Source: an uncultured Lachnospiraceae bacterium (GTDB taxonomy: Bacteria > Bacillota > Clostridia > Lachnospirales > Lachnospiraceae). Taken from it: a DNA stretch of 7,032 bases. The DNA lies in NCBI GenBank assembly GCA_958405355.1, contig CATYEA010000098.1, positions 1 through 7,032 of the forward strand, read 5' to 3'. The notes under the pieces are model-generated. The model was not told the DNA's origin. It saw nothing but the letters and a program-made list of their open reading frames with translations, and made no database searches. Numbering within the stretch: position 1 is the first letter of the stretch; every line of letters begins with the position of its first letter. The translations under genes were made by a program, and so were the position numbers. This document shows, piece by piece, positions 6,595 to 7,032 of the stretch.

Positions 6595-7032
6595 TTATAC
6601 GAGGATATCGATAAAATACTGGGCGGCTTCGGAAAGCGGTGCTTTGTCATTATAGCCAACGACGATCTGGCGGGATGGAAGCATTTCCCGGGTGCGGATG
6701 ATGAATAAATCCGACTCCTTTTCCGGCAGACAGAAATCCGGAATAAAGGCTATGCCCAGGCCGATGCGGGCCAGATCGATGAGCAGATCGTTGCTGCTCA
6801 GTTCAATTTCAGGCACCAGATCCAACTGATGCTGCTGAAACAGGCTGTGAAGGAATTCACTGGTCAGGCTGGCCTTGTCCAGCATAAGGATCGGATAGCT
6901 GAGCAATTCAGCCAGTTCCAGCCGCTTATTTTTCAGATGACTGAAATTTTCATTGGCAATAAATACATCGTGAAATTCCCTGACCTTGCGGACATTTCGG
7001 ATGGCGTTCATTCGTGGATTTGGGGAATTGGT
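6595..7032 (-). CDS. LysR-family transcriptional regulator, C-terminal effector-binding part (start outside window)
   Basis: On the minus strand the frame is open from the window edge to a TAA at 6597-6595, giving 145 visible residues. The internal ATG at 7011 is not the true start, because the frame continues with TNSPNPR before it. The sequence fits the second half of a LysR-type effector-binding domain (PBP2 fold): VREFHDVFIANENFSHLKNK, then a LSYPILMLDK strand, ELSSNDLLIDLARIGLGIAFIPDF (the typical 'xxxxxLVxxGxGIAFxP' segment), and a closing LSEAAQYFIDIL helix. The N-terminal helix-turn-helix half, about 150 residues, lies beyond base 7032. LysR proteins usually act on a divergent neighbouring gene, which would be to the right of this window. 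The effector and target are unknown. It converges on the DUF1292 gene and shares its terminator. Confidence 0.88.
   Translation of the reverse strand, partial: TNSPNPRMNAIRNVRKVREFHDVFIANENFSHLKNKRLELAELLSYPILMLDKASLTSEFLHSLFQQHQLDLVPEIELSSNDLLIDLARIGLGIAFIPDFCLPEKESDLFIIRTREMLPSRQIVVGYNDKAPLSEAAQYFIDILV

Noticed and set aside
6389..6659. Minus-strand open frames over the DUF1292 gene and terminator, including a Ser-rich one
   Set aside because: They are antisense to the DUF1292 gene, and their Ser-rich and His/Arg-rich composition comes from the complement of acidic codons; one also runs through the terminator and into the LysR gene.

Overview
The window looks like ordinary chromosome from a low-to-mid-GC Gram-positive anaerobe, most likely class Clostridia and plausibly Lachnospiraceae. 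This is an inference from several things: GGAGG-type ribosome binding sites, tight co-directional gene packing, a NusG-domain-II protein paired with a Gx-type membrane protein, a GluRS of clostridial length, a DUF1292 protein, and an AT-rich extended -10 promoter style. No phage, transposon, CRISPR or plasmid signature was seen, and there is no gene-free stretch longer than 100 bases.

Left block (2-2777, + strand): the C-terminal end of an unidentified protein is followed by a 538-residue protein with three N-terminal membrane helices and a large predicted extracytoplasmic part. Next come a small membrane-anchored NusG-domain-II protein (EetA-like) and a six-helix Gx transporter / 'heptaprenyl diphosphate synthase component I' protein (EetB-like). 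Gaps are 8-40 bases, so this reads as one operon of envelope proteins. The last two resemble the EetA/EetB pair linked to extracellular electron transfer and flavin-dependent redox in Listeria. No NADH dehydrogenase, FMN-binding protein, ApbE or polyprenyl synthase lies inside the window.

Middle block (2798-6155, + strand): a 94-base gap carries a long inverted repeat that overlaps an extended -10 promoter. Then comes gltX (glutamyl-tRNA synthetase), whose last 10 bases overlap the start of a compact 610-residue UvrD/PcrA-type SF1A helicase. This looks like a translationally coupled two-gene housekeeping unit.

Right block (6156-7032): a 61-base gap with a possible promoter leads to a small acidic DUF1292 protein. 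A strong hairpin terminator then serves both this gene and the convergent, incomplete LysR-family regulator on the minus strand, whose N-terminal DNA-binding half lies outside the window.

The items most worth a second look are the uncharacterised 538-residue membrane protein coupled to the EetA/EetB-like pair and the palindrome sitting on the gltX promoter. I do not see evidence for a wholly new system here.
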